Notes under the pieces: generated by a model
Databases searched by the model: none
Told to the model about the DNA's origin: nothing
The model's input: the letters and a program-made list of their open reading frames with translations, nothing else
In this document: piece by piece, positions 15,641-23,684 of the stretch
Position numbering within the stretch: the first letter of the stretch is position 1
Layout: every line of letters starts with the position of its first letter
Source: Anaerolineales bacterium
GTDB lineage: Bacteria; Chloroflexota; Anaerolineae; Anaerolineales; E44-bin32
Reading direction: 5' to 3'
DNA length: 64,000 nt
Assembly (NCBI GenBank): GCA_037382465.1
Contig: JARRPX010000023.1
Location: 1-64,000, forward strand
Position numbers and translations under genes: made by a program

Positions 15641-18160
15641 ATGTTCAAGCGCAGCCCACGCAGCGAGCCGCCATACGGACCCGGCGCGCCGACCTCGGAT
15701 ACCAGCGAGGTGGTGCCGATCGCCGCCGTCACCGAGGACATGCTCGTCACGCATAAGGGCACGTTTCTCACCATGCTCGAGATGCCGCCCGTCGACATGG
15801 GCGCCGGCGGCCTGGATTTCAGCCACTGGATCCGCAAGCATCAATCCGCGCTGGATCGGATTCCGCCGGGGATCAACATGCAGGTCACGGTGCAGCTCGA
15901 GCCCCGCGATCCACAGCCCGATCTCGAGTATTTCATCGACCGCGCGCAGCGCTGGCACGCGCTGGCCAACGACGAAAACTTGCCAGCGCGTGCGCGCGGT
16001 CAGGCGGGCAGGATTTCCGCCGCCGCCCAGCAGATGACCGCCTTCGTGGCACTCTGGTTCGATCGATCGCTGCCCATCACCTGGCGGACGATCTACACGC
16101 TCTTCTGGAAGGCGCCGCTCCAGATCTCGAAACATCCGCTTTTTTCGCTGCGCAAAGACGGCGGCCGAAACCTCGGGCACCTCGATTTCGTCCCGGAGGC
16201 ACGCCAGGCGCTCTCGCGGACGCACGGGATCGTGTCCGCTGCTTTCCGGGAAGCCGGACTTCCCCTGCGGGATTTGACGCCCGGAGAAATGTGCCAGATC
16301 GTCTGGCGCGGCCTGCATCCGGCGACCAACGGGCTCGCCACCGACCAGGCCTCCGAAATCGCCGTCGCCATGGCCAAAGGGCAGCGAGCGCACCGGCAGC
16401 AAACGCCCTCCGCCGGCGATTTTCGTCCCGGCATGGCCGCCGATGAACTCGCCGACCTGCTCGCGCCGGGCACGATACTCGAGCGGGAAACGTGCCTCGA
16501 AATCGACGGCGTCCGTATGGCCGGCTACTACGTCCATGATTTTCAACCCAACCGCGTGGCCATGGTCCACCGCCTGGCCAACCTGCCCGGCGGCTGGACG
16601 GGCAGCCTGCTGATGGAATTCGCCGAACCGGCGTCCGTTGTGTCCAACCTGCGCGAGCGCGAAGTGCAGCTCTCTGCCACCGAGCTGGTCAAACAAAGCC
16701 AGGGCATGCTGCGCAGCTTTTCCAACCAGCAAGAAGTGGCCGCGGTCCAGCAGCAGCGCATGTCGCTGGAAACCATCGGCAAGACGCCGGTCTTCATCCG
16801 CTTCTTCATCATGCGCACGGCGCCCAACGAAGAAGTCCTGCAGCAGCGTACCCGCGACCTCGAAAGCCTGCTGACGACCATCGGCGCGTCCTACGTTCCC
16901 GCACGCTACAACCAGCTGCGCCTCTGGGTAAGCTCGCTGCCGACGAGCGAATTGACGATGAAGACGAAGTCCAGGAACATGACGGCGGACAGCCTGGCAA
17001 CGTTTTTCTGGCCCGCACAGCGCCGTTACATGGAAGAAAAAGGCGTTTATCTGGGCATCGATCAGGCGACGCTGCTGCCGATCCGCGTGGATCCGTTCGG
17101 CGACTACCTGGAAAAGACCCCGACGTTTTTGGCGCTGGGAAGGCCCGGCGCGGGGAAATCGGTTTGGCTGCGCACGATGATGCTCTCGGCGCTCGTCGCC
17201 GGCGACTCGGTCATGGCCATCGACATCGAGGGGGAGATGCAGCCGTTCTGCGATCGATACGGCGGACGCTACATCGAGATCGGCGGTTTCAGCAGCGAAC
17301 GCATCAACGTGCTCGACATCCCGCCCGACAGCGATAATCCACTGGAACACGGAACGAAACATCTCGTGGCGTTCTGCGAAGCCATCCGCGGCAGCCCGAT
17401 ACCCAAAGGACCGGAATGGAATGCGCTGGCGGAAGCCTATAGACTGACACTCGAGGATCGGGGAATGATCGATCCCATCAGCGGGGAACCTCTTTCTGCG
17501 TGGCGCTGCGAAGAAGCTCCGCTGCTCAACGACGTCGCCCGTATCCTGGCGCAGCTCAAGCGGCCGGAAGCGGCCTCCATTTCCGAGATGCTCCACCCGT
17601 ATACGGACGGTCTCTACAAAGAATACTTCAACATCCAAACCACGTTCGACGTGCGGAAGGAGCGACTGGTCATTTTCGGCATGCGCCACGTCAACGAATC
17701 CGGCACCTGGGACGATCAGGAGCTTCAAGTCTATCTGTGGCAGGTAATGGGTTTCATCTGGAGCGAGGTGCTGCGCCGGAATCTGGAAAATCCGCGGGCT
17801 GCGAATCACGTGATGCTGGATGAAGTGTGGGCCTTGCTCCGGGCGCCGGGGGGCGCGGCGGCGATCGAGAACATTGCCCGCCGTTCGCGAAAAAGGCGCG
17901 CCGCACTGTGGATGGCGTCGCAGCAGATCGGTGAGTTTCTCGATAAAGAACACGGCCGGAAGATCCTCTCCGTTGTGGGAACCAAACTACTCATGGGGGT
18001 CAGTCCCTTCGAAGCGAACCGCATGCGCGATCCGTTCGATTTGTCCGACTACCTGATCGATACGCTGACCAAACTCGGCTACGGGGAAGCCATGCTGCGC
18101 ATGGCCAACGCCGTGCTGAAAGTGTGGATCCGTTCACCCAAGGAACTGGAGCTGTACTGA
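15641..18160 (+). CDS. VirB4/TraC-type type IV secretion ATPase
   Basis: An 839-aa ATPase of the VirB4/TraE/TrbE family. Walker A GRPGAGKS lies at about residues 500-507, and Walker B (VMLDEVWALL) with a following arginine-rich stretch at about 723-750. The N-terminal half is the family's usual poorly conserved domain. These enzymes energise assembly of type IV secretion channels and pili. ATG 15641 is used, with GGAAAG upstream. It pairs with the PrgI-like gene before it. No VirD4 coupling ATPase or relaxase accompanies it, so substrate transfer of DNA is not supported. Confidence 0.88.
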   Translation: MFKRSPRSEPPYGPGAPTSDTSEVVPIAAVTEDMLVTHKGTFLTMLEMPPVDMGAGGLDFSHWIRKHQSALDRIPPGINMQVTVQLEPRDPQPDLEYFIDRAQRWHALANDENLPARARGQAGRISAAAQQMTAFVALWFDRSLPITWRTIYTLFWKAPLQISKHPLFSLRKDGGRNLGHLDFVPEARQALSRTHGIVSAAFREAGLPLRDLTPGEMCQIVWRGLHPATNGLATDQASEIAVAMAKGQRAHRQQTPSAGDFRPGMAADELADLLAPGTILERETCLEIDGVRMAGYYVHDFQPNRVAMVHRLANLPGGWTGSLLMEFAEPASVVSNLREREVQLSATELVKQSQGMLRSFSNQQEVAAVQQQRMSLETIGKTPVFIRFFIMRTAPNEEVLQQRTRDLESLLTTIGASYVPARYNQLRLWVSSLPTSELTMKTKSRNMTADSLATFFWPAQRRYMEEKGVYLGIDQATLLPIRVDPFGDYLEKTPTFLALGRPGAGKSVWLRTMMLSALVAGDSVMAIDIEGEMQPFCDRYGGRYIEIGGFSSERINVLDIPPDSDNPLEHGTKHLVAFCEAIRGSPIPKGPEWNALAEAYRLTLEDRGMIDPISGEPLSAWRCEEAPLLNDVARILAQLKRPEAASISEMLHPYTDGLYKEYFNIQTTFDVRKERLVIFGMRHVNESGTWDDQELQVYLWQVMGFIWSEVLRRNLENPRAANHVMLDEVWALLRAPGGAAAIENIARRSRKRRAALWMASQQIGEFLDKEHGRKILSVVGTKLLMGVSPFEANRMRDPFDLSDYLIDTLTKLGYGEAMLRMANAVLKVWIRSPKELELY

Positions 18161-18216
18161 TCGTCGATTAATCGTCCGCCGTATATCGGTTTTCGTTGTT
18201 GTGGGAATGTATTGGT

Positions 18217-18981
18217 ATGAAACAGAGTTTTTCCTGCTGTTTGCTTTCCGTCATCGGTATGTCGCTCGTCTGCATCGCCGGCTTTTTCCTGCTTAACTAC
18301 ACCGTCGCCGCCGTCGTGGCGGATTCCCTCCCCTGGCCCCTGGATAAAATCGCCTGGGAATGGATCGAGGGCGACCCCAAACCCGTCGGCCATCCGGCCC
18401 TTGACTACCAACCGATTGCCCCCGGACGGGCGATCGAAAGCGGTTCGTATTATTACGCGCCCGAAGGCTACACCGGCCCGACGAACATGATCTGCCGGCT
18501 GCCCGTCGAGCATGGATATTTCGTCGAAGCGACGGGCGGATACGGCGAAACCAACGGCCGCAGCGGCCGAGCACACACGGGAATCGATTACGGAACCTAC
18601 GGCAAAGCCGAGAACGTCATCGCCGTCATGGGCGGGAAGGTCACGCACGCCGGCTGGAGCTACTGGCTGGGTTGGACGGTCGTCGTCGAAAACGACGGTC
18701 ATCAATTGATACTGGGTCACATGTGCTGCGGGCGCAGCGGCGTTGGTGGAAGCGAACGAGGCCGCTCCTCAATCCGGGTGAAAGAGGGGGATGTAATCCC
18801 GGCCGGAACCATCGTTGGGCGCGCAGGAGAGACGGGAAACTCGGAGGGCGTCCATCTCCATCTGGAAATTCGAATCTGCGACGCTGCCGGCCTGTGCAGA
18901 ATCGTCGATCCGAGAAGCATCTATCTTCCCGGGCAGGATGCCTATTGTGATTGGCAGGGATTCGAACCTCGCAGTCCATAG
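18217..18981 (+). CDS. membrane-anchored M23 peptidase
   Basis: A 254-aa protein with an N-terminal membrane segment (residues 10-32) and a LytM/M23 peptidase domain. The zinc site is visible as HTGIDYG (His and Asp) and HLHLEIR, with GHQLILGHMC contributing a further catalytic His. M23 enzymes cut peptidoglycan crosslinks. Placed directly after the VirB4-type gene, it would be the wall-opening hydrolase of this machine, as the lytic enzyme is in Gram-positive type IV systems. Several Cys near the active site could form disulfides. Confidence 0.87.
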   Translation: MKQSFSCCLLSVIGMSLVCIAGFFLLNYTVAAVVADSLPWPLDKIAWEWIEGDPKPVGHPALDYQPIAPGRAIESGSYYYAPEGYTGPTNMICRLPVEHGYFVEATGGYGETNGRSGRAHTGIDYGTYGKAENVIAVMGGKVTHAGWSYWLGWTVVVENDGHQLILGHMCCGRSGVGGSERGRSSIRVKEGDVIPAGTIVGRAGETGNSEGVHLHLEIRICDAAGLCRIVDPRSIYLPGQDAYCDWQGFEPRSP

Positions 18982-19068
18982 GTTGGGTTGAGGGTTACTT
19001 AAACCCATCCGAATTTCAGAATTCAACGAGGCTGTCGAACACTCTCTCTCGACACCTTCAAAAGCAAT

Positions 19069-19111
19069 TTGACAAACGCCGTTCTATATGTACAATTTGT
19101 ATATATTGTAC
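19069..19111 (+). promoter_or_regulatory. promoter with overlapping inverted repeat (Phd/RelE pair)
   Basis: TTGACA at 19069-19074 and TACAAT at 19091-19096 are 16 bp apart, a good housekeeping promoter. The inverted repeat GTACAAT-N8-ATTGTAC (19090-19111) covers the -10 box, as expected for an operator bound by the antitoxin. The antitoxin start is 46 bases downstream. Confidence 0.8.
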
Positions 19112-19156
19112 AACGTTTACAGAGAAGAGAGCTGGGCTTAGAAAGGAGAAGGTTCA

Positions 19157-19444
19157 ATGTCGATCCTGGAAATCAAGAGCTCCGACGCGCGGATGAACTT
19201 TCGTGATCTTCTGGACAGCGTGATGACAGGAGACAACGACATCATGATTCTGCGTAACGGGAAACAAATCGCAGCGATTATTCCGGCGGAAGATTACGTT
19301 GAAATCCGAGAAGAACTTGAAGATCTGCGCTTGTCACGAATTGCCGATGATTCCTATGACGAGTACTTGGCAGATAAAGAAGCGGCCAGATCATATAACG
19401 AGTTTAGCGCTGATTTGATCGGCGCTGGAGAGGAGCATGCCTGA
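19157..19444 (+). CDS. Phd/YefM-family antitoxin
   Basis: A 95-aa antitoxin. The N-terminal region (SDARMNFRDLLDSVMTGDNDIMILRNGKQIAAIIPAEDY) is a standard Phd/YefM DNA-binding and dimerisation domain. The Asp/Glu-rich C-terminal half would wrap the toxin. AAAGGAGAAGG precedes the ATG. It overlaps the toxin gene by 8 bases and lies behind a promoter-operator that it probably represses. Confidence 0.88.
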   Translation: MSILEIKSSDARMNFRDLLDSVMTGDNDIMILRNGKQIAAIIPAEDYVEIREELEDLRLSRIADDSYDEYLADKEAARSYNEFSADLIGAGEEHA

Positions 19445-19721
19445 GAAAGCGGGGAAATATTATCTACTGGTGACCCCACGAGCGCAAAGGAGTCTCAATC
19501 GACTTGCGAGAGACAGGGGCATGTTTGTGAGGATTGACAAGCGGATTAAATCGCTGTCGCAGAATCCCCGCCCAACAGGATGCAAAAAACTGAAGGCCTC
19601 AAAACACGGAAATGTCTATCGTCTAAGAGAAGGGGATTGGAGAATCCTGTATGCAGTTGAAGACGATATTATAATCGTGCTCATCCTGGATGTGATTCGA
19701 AGAGACAAAGCGTACAGTTAA
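19437..19721 (+). CDS. relE: RelE/ParE-superfamily toxin
   Basis: A 94-aa toxin of the RelE/ParE fold. Visible motifs are the N-terminal TPRAQRSLNRL helix, the NPRPTGCKKL segment, the VYRLREGDWRILYAV strands and the C-terminal DVIRRDKAY. The RxGDWRILY pattern favours a RelE-type ribosome-dependent mRNA interferase over a gyrase-targeting ParE. Coupled to the Phd-type antitoxin upstream. Looks intact. Confidence 0.87.
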   Translation: MPEKAGKYYLLVTPRAQRSLNRLARDRGMFVRIDKRIKSLSQNPRPTGCKKLKASKHGNVYRLREGDWRILYAVEDDIIIVLILDVIRRDKAYS

Positions 19722-19913
19722 TGTGTATTCGTGATTCATGTGCGGGGGAAATACGATATCCACACTAAATTCCTATATAATATCAACCTGCGGACAACCA
19801 CTGCCAATCGGTAGAAAGACGCAGCGGGAGTCATATCCAAGCTCAACGCACCTCCCCGAAAACTGCGCGGGCGATCTTCGGATCTTCCATGCTTCTCACC
19901 CGGCCTGCGATGA

Positions 19914-21071
19914 TCAGATAAACCGCAGCGGCGATTGGGCCGGCTGGTGACGCTTCCAATTTCCAAACCACCACGCCAGCGGCAGCAGGATCGCCAAACC
20001 GAGCAGCCAATACGGATAAACGCTGGGAACGCTGCTCCCGTTTGGAGTCAATAATTTCCCGATGGCGAGGTATAGAAGCAGATGTACGACGTACGAGAAC
20101 AACGGCACCCGACCGTAGACTACGAGCGGCTCCAACCAAACCCGGAAGCGCCGCTCAACCTTCGAGATCAACCACAACAGCACCAGATTCAATCCCATGG
20201 TCAGGACCGTGAAGGTGATGCTGGGCGGGTACTTGACCACGTTGAGATACGCGATCCAATCATCTCCCGCGCGTGGGCGGATGTTGCCGAAACCGTCGGC
20301 CTCCCGCAGGATCACGAAGGACAGCAGGAACACGATGCCCAGAATCAACCCTCGGCGTATCGCGGCGCTTCTGTCCTTGCGCAGCCAGTGACCGAAGAGC
20401 ATGCCGAAAGTCACCAACTCCAACCAGGGCAGGATGGAGAAATTCACCCAGAATCCGTTCTGGCCGCCGCTGTAGGCGAATATCAAACCCAGGGGAGTAT
20501 TGAATTTGGTCCCCCACAGCGATGGATCGGGATGGGCGAGTTCCATGCCGATGAAAAGCGCCAGACTGAGCAGCATGAGGTAAACCGGCATCAGGCGCAC
20601 AAACAGGCCACCCAAGATCATCGTTCCGCCCAACGCCACGAGGACACCGACGTAGATCTCCGGAAATGAAAGCGGTGTCGCTTCCCAGATACGGTTGACG
20701 ACGAGGAACTGCAGCCCGATCAACACGGCGCCCCGAATCCAGAAATGACGCAATATCTGCCAGCGGCTCCAGCCTTTCTCACGCCGACTTTCGGCGAACA
20801 GCAGCATCCCCGCGCCCATCAGAAAGAAGAAGCCTGGCGCGCAGAGATGTGTGACGAAGCGATTGACGAAAGCCAGCGGATCGTCGTAGACCGGAAAATA
20901 TCCTCCCCAATACTCGCCGGACCTGTGCCGCAAGGCGACCAGGTAGTTGGCGTGGTCGAGCGCCATCAAAACGATCATCAAGCCACGCAGCGCGTCGACC
21001 GAAAGCAGGCGTCCCCCACTGGCCGCCCTCCATTTTGGAGATATTCTCGGACACTCCTCGGCCACTCCCAC
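19914..21071 (-). CDS. DUF1624/acyltransferase-like polytopic membrane protein
   Basis: A 385-aa protein with about ten hydrophobic segments. The N-terminal motif LLSVDALRGLMIVLMALDHA is the signature of the heparan-alpha-glucosaminide N-acetyltransferase-like membrane family (DUF1624/DUF5009), which may transfer acyl groups across the membrane. The substrate is unknown. It is read from GTG 21071; an internal start near the DALRG motif is possible. A long opposite-strand frame is only its shadow. Confidence 0.72.
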   Translation of the reverse strand: MGVAEECPRISPKWRAASGGRLLSVDALRGLMIVLMALDHANYLVALRHRSGEYWGGYFPVYDDPLAFVNRFVTHLCAPGFFFLMGAGMLLFAESRREKGWSRWQILRHFWIRGAVLIGLQFLVVNRIWEATPLSFPEIYVGVLVALGGTMILGGLFVRLMPVYLMLLSLALFIGMELAHPDPSLWGTKFNTPLGLIFAYSGGQNGFWVNFSILPWLELVTFGMLFGHWLRKDRSAAIRRGLILGIVFLLSFVILREADGFGNIRPRAGDDWIAYLNVVKYPPSITFTVLTMGLNLVLLWLISKVERRFRVWLEPLVVYGRVPLFSYVVHLLLYLAIGKLLTPNGSSVPSVYPYWLLGLAILLPLAWWFGNWKRHQPAQSPLRFI

Positions 21072-21172
21072 CGCTCCTCATGCCCCATTTGCCGGCAACC
21101 CGCACCACACAATTCGACCAGATCAGCGTAAATCATCGGCTGCTGGCAAGAGACGCGTGTAACAGCATTTTA

Positions 21173-21198
21173 GGGTCCGGGCAAAACTCACCGGACCC
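21173..21198 (-). terminator. GC-rich hairpin after the small membrane protein gene
   Basis: GGGTCCGG and CCGGACCC form a perfect 8-bp stem with a 10-base loop. It lies 48 bases downstream of the minus-strand gene ending at 21246. No strong T-run follows on either strand, so termination is only likely. Confidence 0.4.
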
Positions 21199-21245
21199 CA
21201 AGTATGACTCACATCGATTGCCAAGTGGGAATTCGGGTTGAGCTT

Positions 21246-21764
21246 TCAGCTTTCCTCGATCTCATCCGCCGGTGGCGCTTCCTCCATTTGCTTCCTGCCG
21301 AAAACCCCCAGCGCGTTCAGCAGCACCACAGCGCCGATGACGATGATGATCAGCGGCCATCCGACGGCAAACAGGTCCTCTGCAGCCTTGCTCACTTCTG
21401 TTAACCCGATAATCAGCAGTATCGCGCCGGGGATCAATGGCCACCAGGAAGCTTTCCTGTGTAAGATCAGATCGATGATGTAGATCGCACTAAAACCCAC
21501 ACCCAGCCCGATCTCCTCCATGCCGCCGGAGATATTGAAGGCGGTCGCCACGATCCTGCCCAATCCCAGGCCGAGCAAAATGCAGCTCGGGATCAGCAGC
21601 GCGTAGGCCCGTTTCTGAATGTACCAGGCGAAAAAGGCGCCGCCGATCAACAACAATATCGCAGCATCACTTTCATCCTTGAGCAGCTTTGCTGCCATAA
21701 GTACGATCCCTAGGACTACCAGGATCGCCCCCAAAATGATGTTGTTCCGTCGCTTGCTGTCCAT
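21246..21764 (-). CDS. small polytopic membrane protein
   Basis: A 172-aa protein with about six hydrophobic segments and a charged C-terminal tail (PPADEIEES). The repeating pattern of a hydrophobic helix, a PLI or ALLIP turn and another helix resembles LiaF/DUF5668-like membrane proteins, but no catalytic motif is visible. GGAGGGC precedes ATG 21764. Monocistronic by spacing. Confidence 0.65.
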   Translation of the reverse strand: MDSKRRNNIILGAILVVLGIVLMAAKLLKDESDAAILLLIGGAFFAWYIQKRAYALLIPSCILLGLGLGRIVATAFNISGGMEEIGLGVGFSAIYIIDLILHRKASWWPLIPGAILLIIGLTEVSKAAEDLFAVGWPLIIIVIGAVVLLNALGVFGRKQMEEAPPADEIEES

Positions 21765-21863
21765 TGTGCCCTCCTCTTCTGATTTGACGCTGTAGAAAAC
21801 GAGATCGATGTTTCTATCTCCCCCAGTAAAGCATTAACCCATTCGATTGTCCGTATCAGTCAC

Positions 21864-22526
21864 TCAGCCGCCCTGCGCGCTTGCCAGCAGTTCAGCGATG
21901 TTTTCCGCCACCGAGCCGTGATCGTTATAGATACTCGAACCCGCCACCAATACATGTGCGCCGGCGTCGACAATCTGCGGGGCCGTCGTCGAGTCGACCC
22001 CGCCGTCCACGCCGATGGGAATCTCCAGACCTTCCTCCTCGAGCATCTGACGGATCTCGCGTATCTTATCCAATTGATCGTATAAAAATTCCTGCCCCCC
22101 AAATCCCGGGTGAACGGTCATCACCTGGACGAGATCGACGAGGTCGAACGCATCCCGAATCGCCGCAGCCGGGGTCTCGGGGTTGAGCGTTACGCCTGCG
22201 TGAACACCCAGCGCAAGGATCGATTTCAACGTGCCGCGCAGATCGTCGCAGGCTTCCTGATGGACGATCAAGCGGTCTGCGCCGGCCTCGGCGAAAGTCT
22301 TCAGAAATCGTTCGGGTTCGACGATCATGAGATGAACTTCCAAAGTCAGCGAAAGCAGCGGCCGCAAAGCGGCCACGACGCCGGGTCCGAAGGTGATATT
22401 GGGAACGAACTGCCCGTCCATCACGTCGATCTGAATCTCCCCGACGCCTGCCGCTTCAGCCTCGCCTGCCTGTTCCCCCAATCGAGCGAAATCCGCAGAT
22501 AGAATGGAAGGGACGATTCGCACCAT
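21864..22526 (-). CDS. rpe: ribulose-phosphate 3-epimerase
   Basis: A 220-aa TIM-barrel enzyme that interconverts ribulose 5-phosphate and xylulose 5-phosphate. Signature segments are SILSADFARL, DVMDGQFVPN (metal and catalytic Asp), HLMIVEP, MTVHPGFGGQ (second active-site region) and GVDGGV (phosphate binding). ATG 22526 is preceded by AGGAG; the open frame extends to 22592 without support. It lies 13 bases after rpiA and forms a pentose phosphate operon with it. Confidence 0.96.
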   Translation of the reverse strand: MVRIVPSILSADFARLGEQAGEAEAAGVGEIQIDVMDGQFVPNITFGPGVVAALRPLLSLTLEVHLMIVEPERFLKTFAEAGADRLIVHQEACDDLRGTLKSILALGVHAGVTLNPETPAAAIRDAFDLVDLVQVMTVHPGFGGQEFLYDQLDKIREIRQMLEEEGLEIPIGVDGGVDSTTAPQIVDAGAHVLVAGSSIYNDHGSVAENIAELLASAQGG

Positions 22527-22539
22527 CAATGGACTCCTA

Positions 22540-23247
22540 TCATCGTCGAACGGAGGACGCCTCGATATGCCGGACTCCATCCGCTCCGGCAACGATCACG
22601 TCACTCGCCAGTCCGATAAATAGACCATCTTCTACGATTCCGGCGCGCTGTTTGATACGCCGGTCGAGCAAATCGAGATTGTCAATGGGACCAAATCGGC
22701 AGTCCAAGATGTAATTCCCCTCGTCTGTCAGATACGTTTCCCCGTCATCCGTACAGCGAAGCTCGACATCTGCGCCCAGCGTCTCCAGGTACTTCACGTG
22801 AGTCTCCCAGCCGAAAGGGACGACTTCGACCGGAAGCACTCTGAGAGTCCCGAGCATCGGAGACAATTTCCGCTCGTCGATGACGATGATCTCACGCCGG
22901 CTGGCCTGCGCGGTGATCTTCTCCCGAAGTAAGGCACCGCCTCCGCCCTTAATCAGGTTGAGTTGCGGATCCACCTCGTCGGCGCCGTCGATCGTAATAT
23001 CGATCGCGGGGTGTTTCTCCAGCGTCGTCAGCGGGATTCCCAGCCGTTCGGCCGCCGCCTCGACGGAGTGCGAGCAGGGAACGCCGACGATGTCCGTCAA
23101 TTTACCGGCTTGCATCCGAGCGGCGATGGCTTTAATGGCCAGCAGCGCCGTACTGCCCGACCCCAATCCCACCACAGTTCCGGATTCCACAAATTCGACC
23201 CCTCGTTCTGCGGCCATCTTTTTATATTGTTCGAAATCTGTGCCCAC
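22540..23247 (-). CDS. rpiA: ribose-5-phosphate isomerase A
   Basis: A 235-aa enzyme that interconverts ribose 5-phosphate and ribulose 5-phosphate. The motifs VGLGSGSTA, DGADEVDPQLNLIKGGGGALLREKI (with the catalytic Asp, Lys and Glu) and VIDERKL are all intact. It is transcribed ahead of rpe, so consecutive steps of the non-oxidative pentose phosphate pathway are made together. Confidence 0.96.
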   Translation of the reverse strand: MGTDFEQYKKMAAERGVEFVESGTVVGLGSGSTALLAIKAIAARMQAGKLTDIVGVPCSHSVEAAAERLGIPLTTLEKHPAIDITIDGADEVDPQLNLIKGGGGALLREKITAQASRREIIVIDERKLSPMLGTLRVLPVEVVPFGWETHVKYLETLGADVELRCTDDGETYLTDEGNYILDCRFGPIDNLDLLDRRIKQRAGIVEDGLFIGLASDVIVAGADGVRHIEASSVRR

Positions 23248-23684
23248 GTTGTCCTTTCCTGTCAGCCGGATATATCAATCATCTTGCTTTAAATATAACC
23301 GATCGGACAGGGTTCTATCCTATCAGAATTAACCTTACTTGTGGCGGAAAGATGTGGAGATTCTCCGAATGTATCGGGCGCCGGATAGTCACGGTTCATA
23401 TTACGTCTACCGGTATTCAATTGGCCTTGACCACCAGCACAACGCAGCCAGTATATAGAAAATAGATGCGAGGCGTGCCCGTCGCTCCCCAATCGATTGC
23501 GTTGAAAGATTGAATCTTTCGGGTTGCCTCTACTGCCCCAGGAAACTCATCTCATCATACATCAAAATGATGGACGACACAGCACATACACGCCAACGCC
23601 GAGAGCCTCTGATAGAGACATAAAGTGGAATCCGACCTCAGATTACCGCAACGCAGAGCACGAGGGTAAAACTCAGCGATCCGC
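23248..23684. other. intergenic stretch, rpiA upstream region
   Basis: No gene is supported here. It should hold the rpiA promoter and the 3' end of the MFS-DegV transcript. The only structure noted is a short hairpin (GAAAGATT-G-AATCTTTC, 23504-23520). Confidence 0.5.

Noticed and set aside
15260-17953. 897-codon open frame on the minus strand
   Set aside because: It is antisense to the VirB4-type and PrgI-like genes. The GC-rich third positions of those genes remove stop codons from the opposite strand; its Arg/His/Gly-rich product has no domain.
18957-18968. GGGATTCGAACC, which looks like the complement of a tRNA T-loop
   Set aside because: It lies inside the M23 peptidase coding end, and no acceptor, D or anticodon stem can be formed around it, so it is neither a tRNA nor a clear attachment site.
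160-18981. integrated conjugative element
   Set aside because: No relaxase, coupling protein, integrase, excisionase or attachment repeat was found, although VirB4, PrgI and VirB6-like genes are present.
20082-20669. 195-codon plus-strand frame rich in His, Gln and Asp
   Set aside because: Shadow of the polytopic membrane protein on the minus strand; hydrophobic codons read in reverse give this composition.
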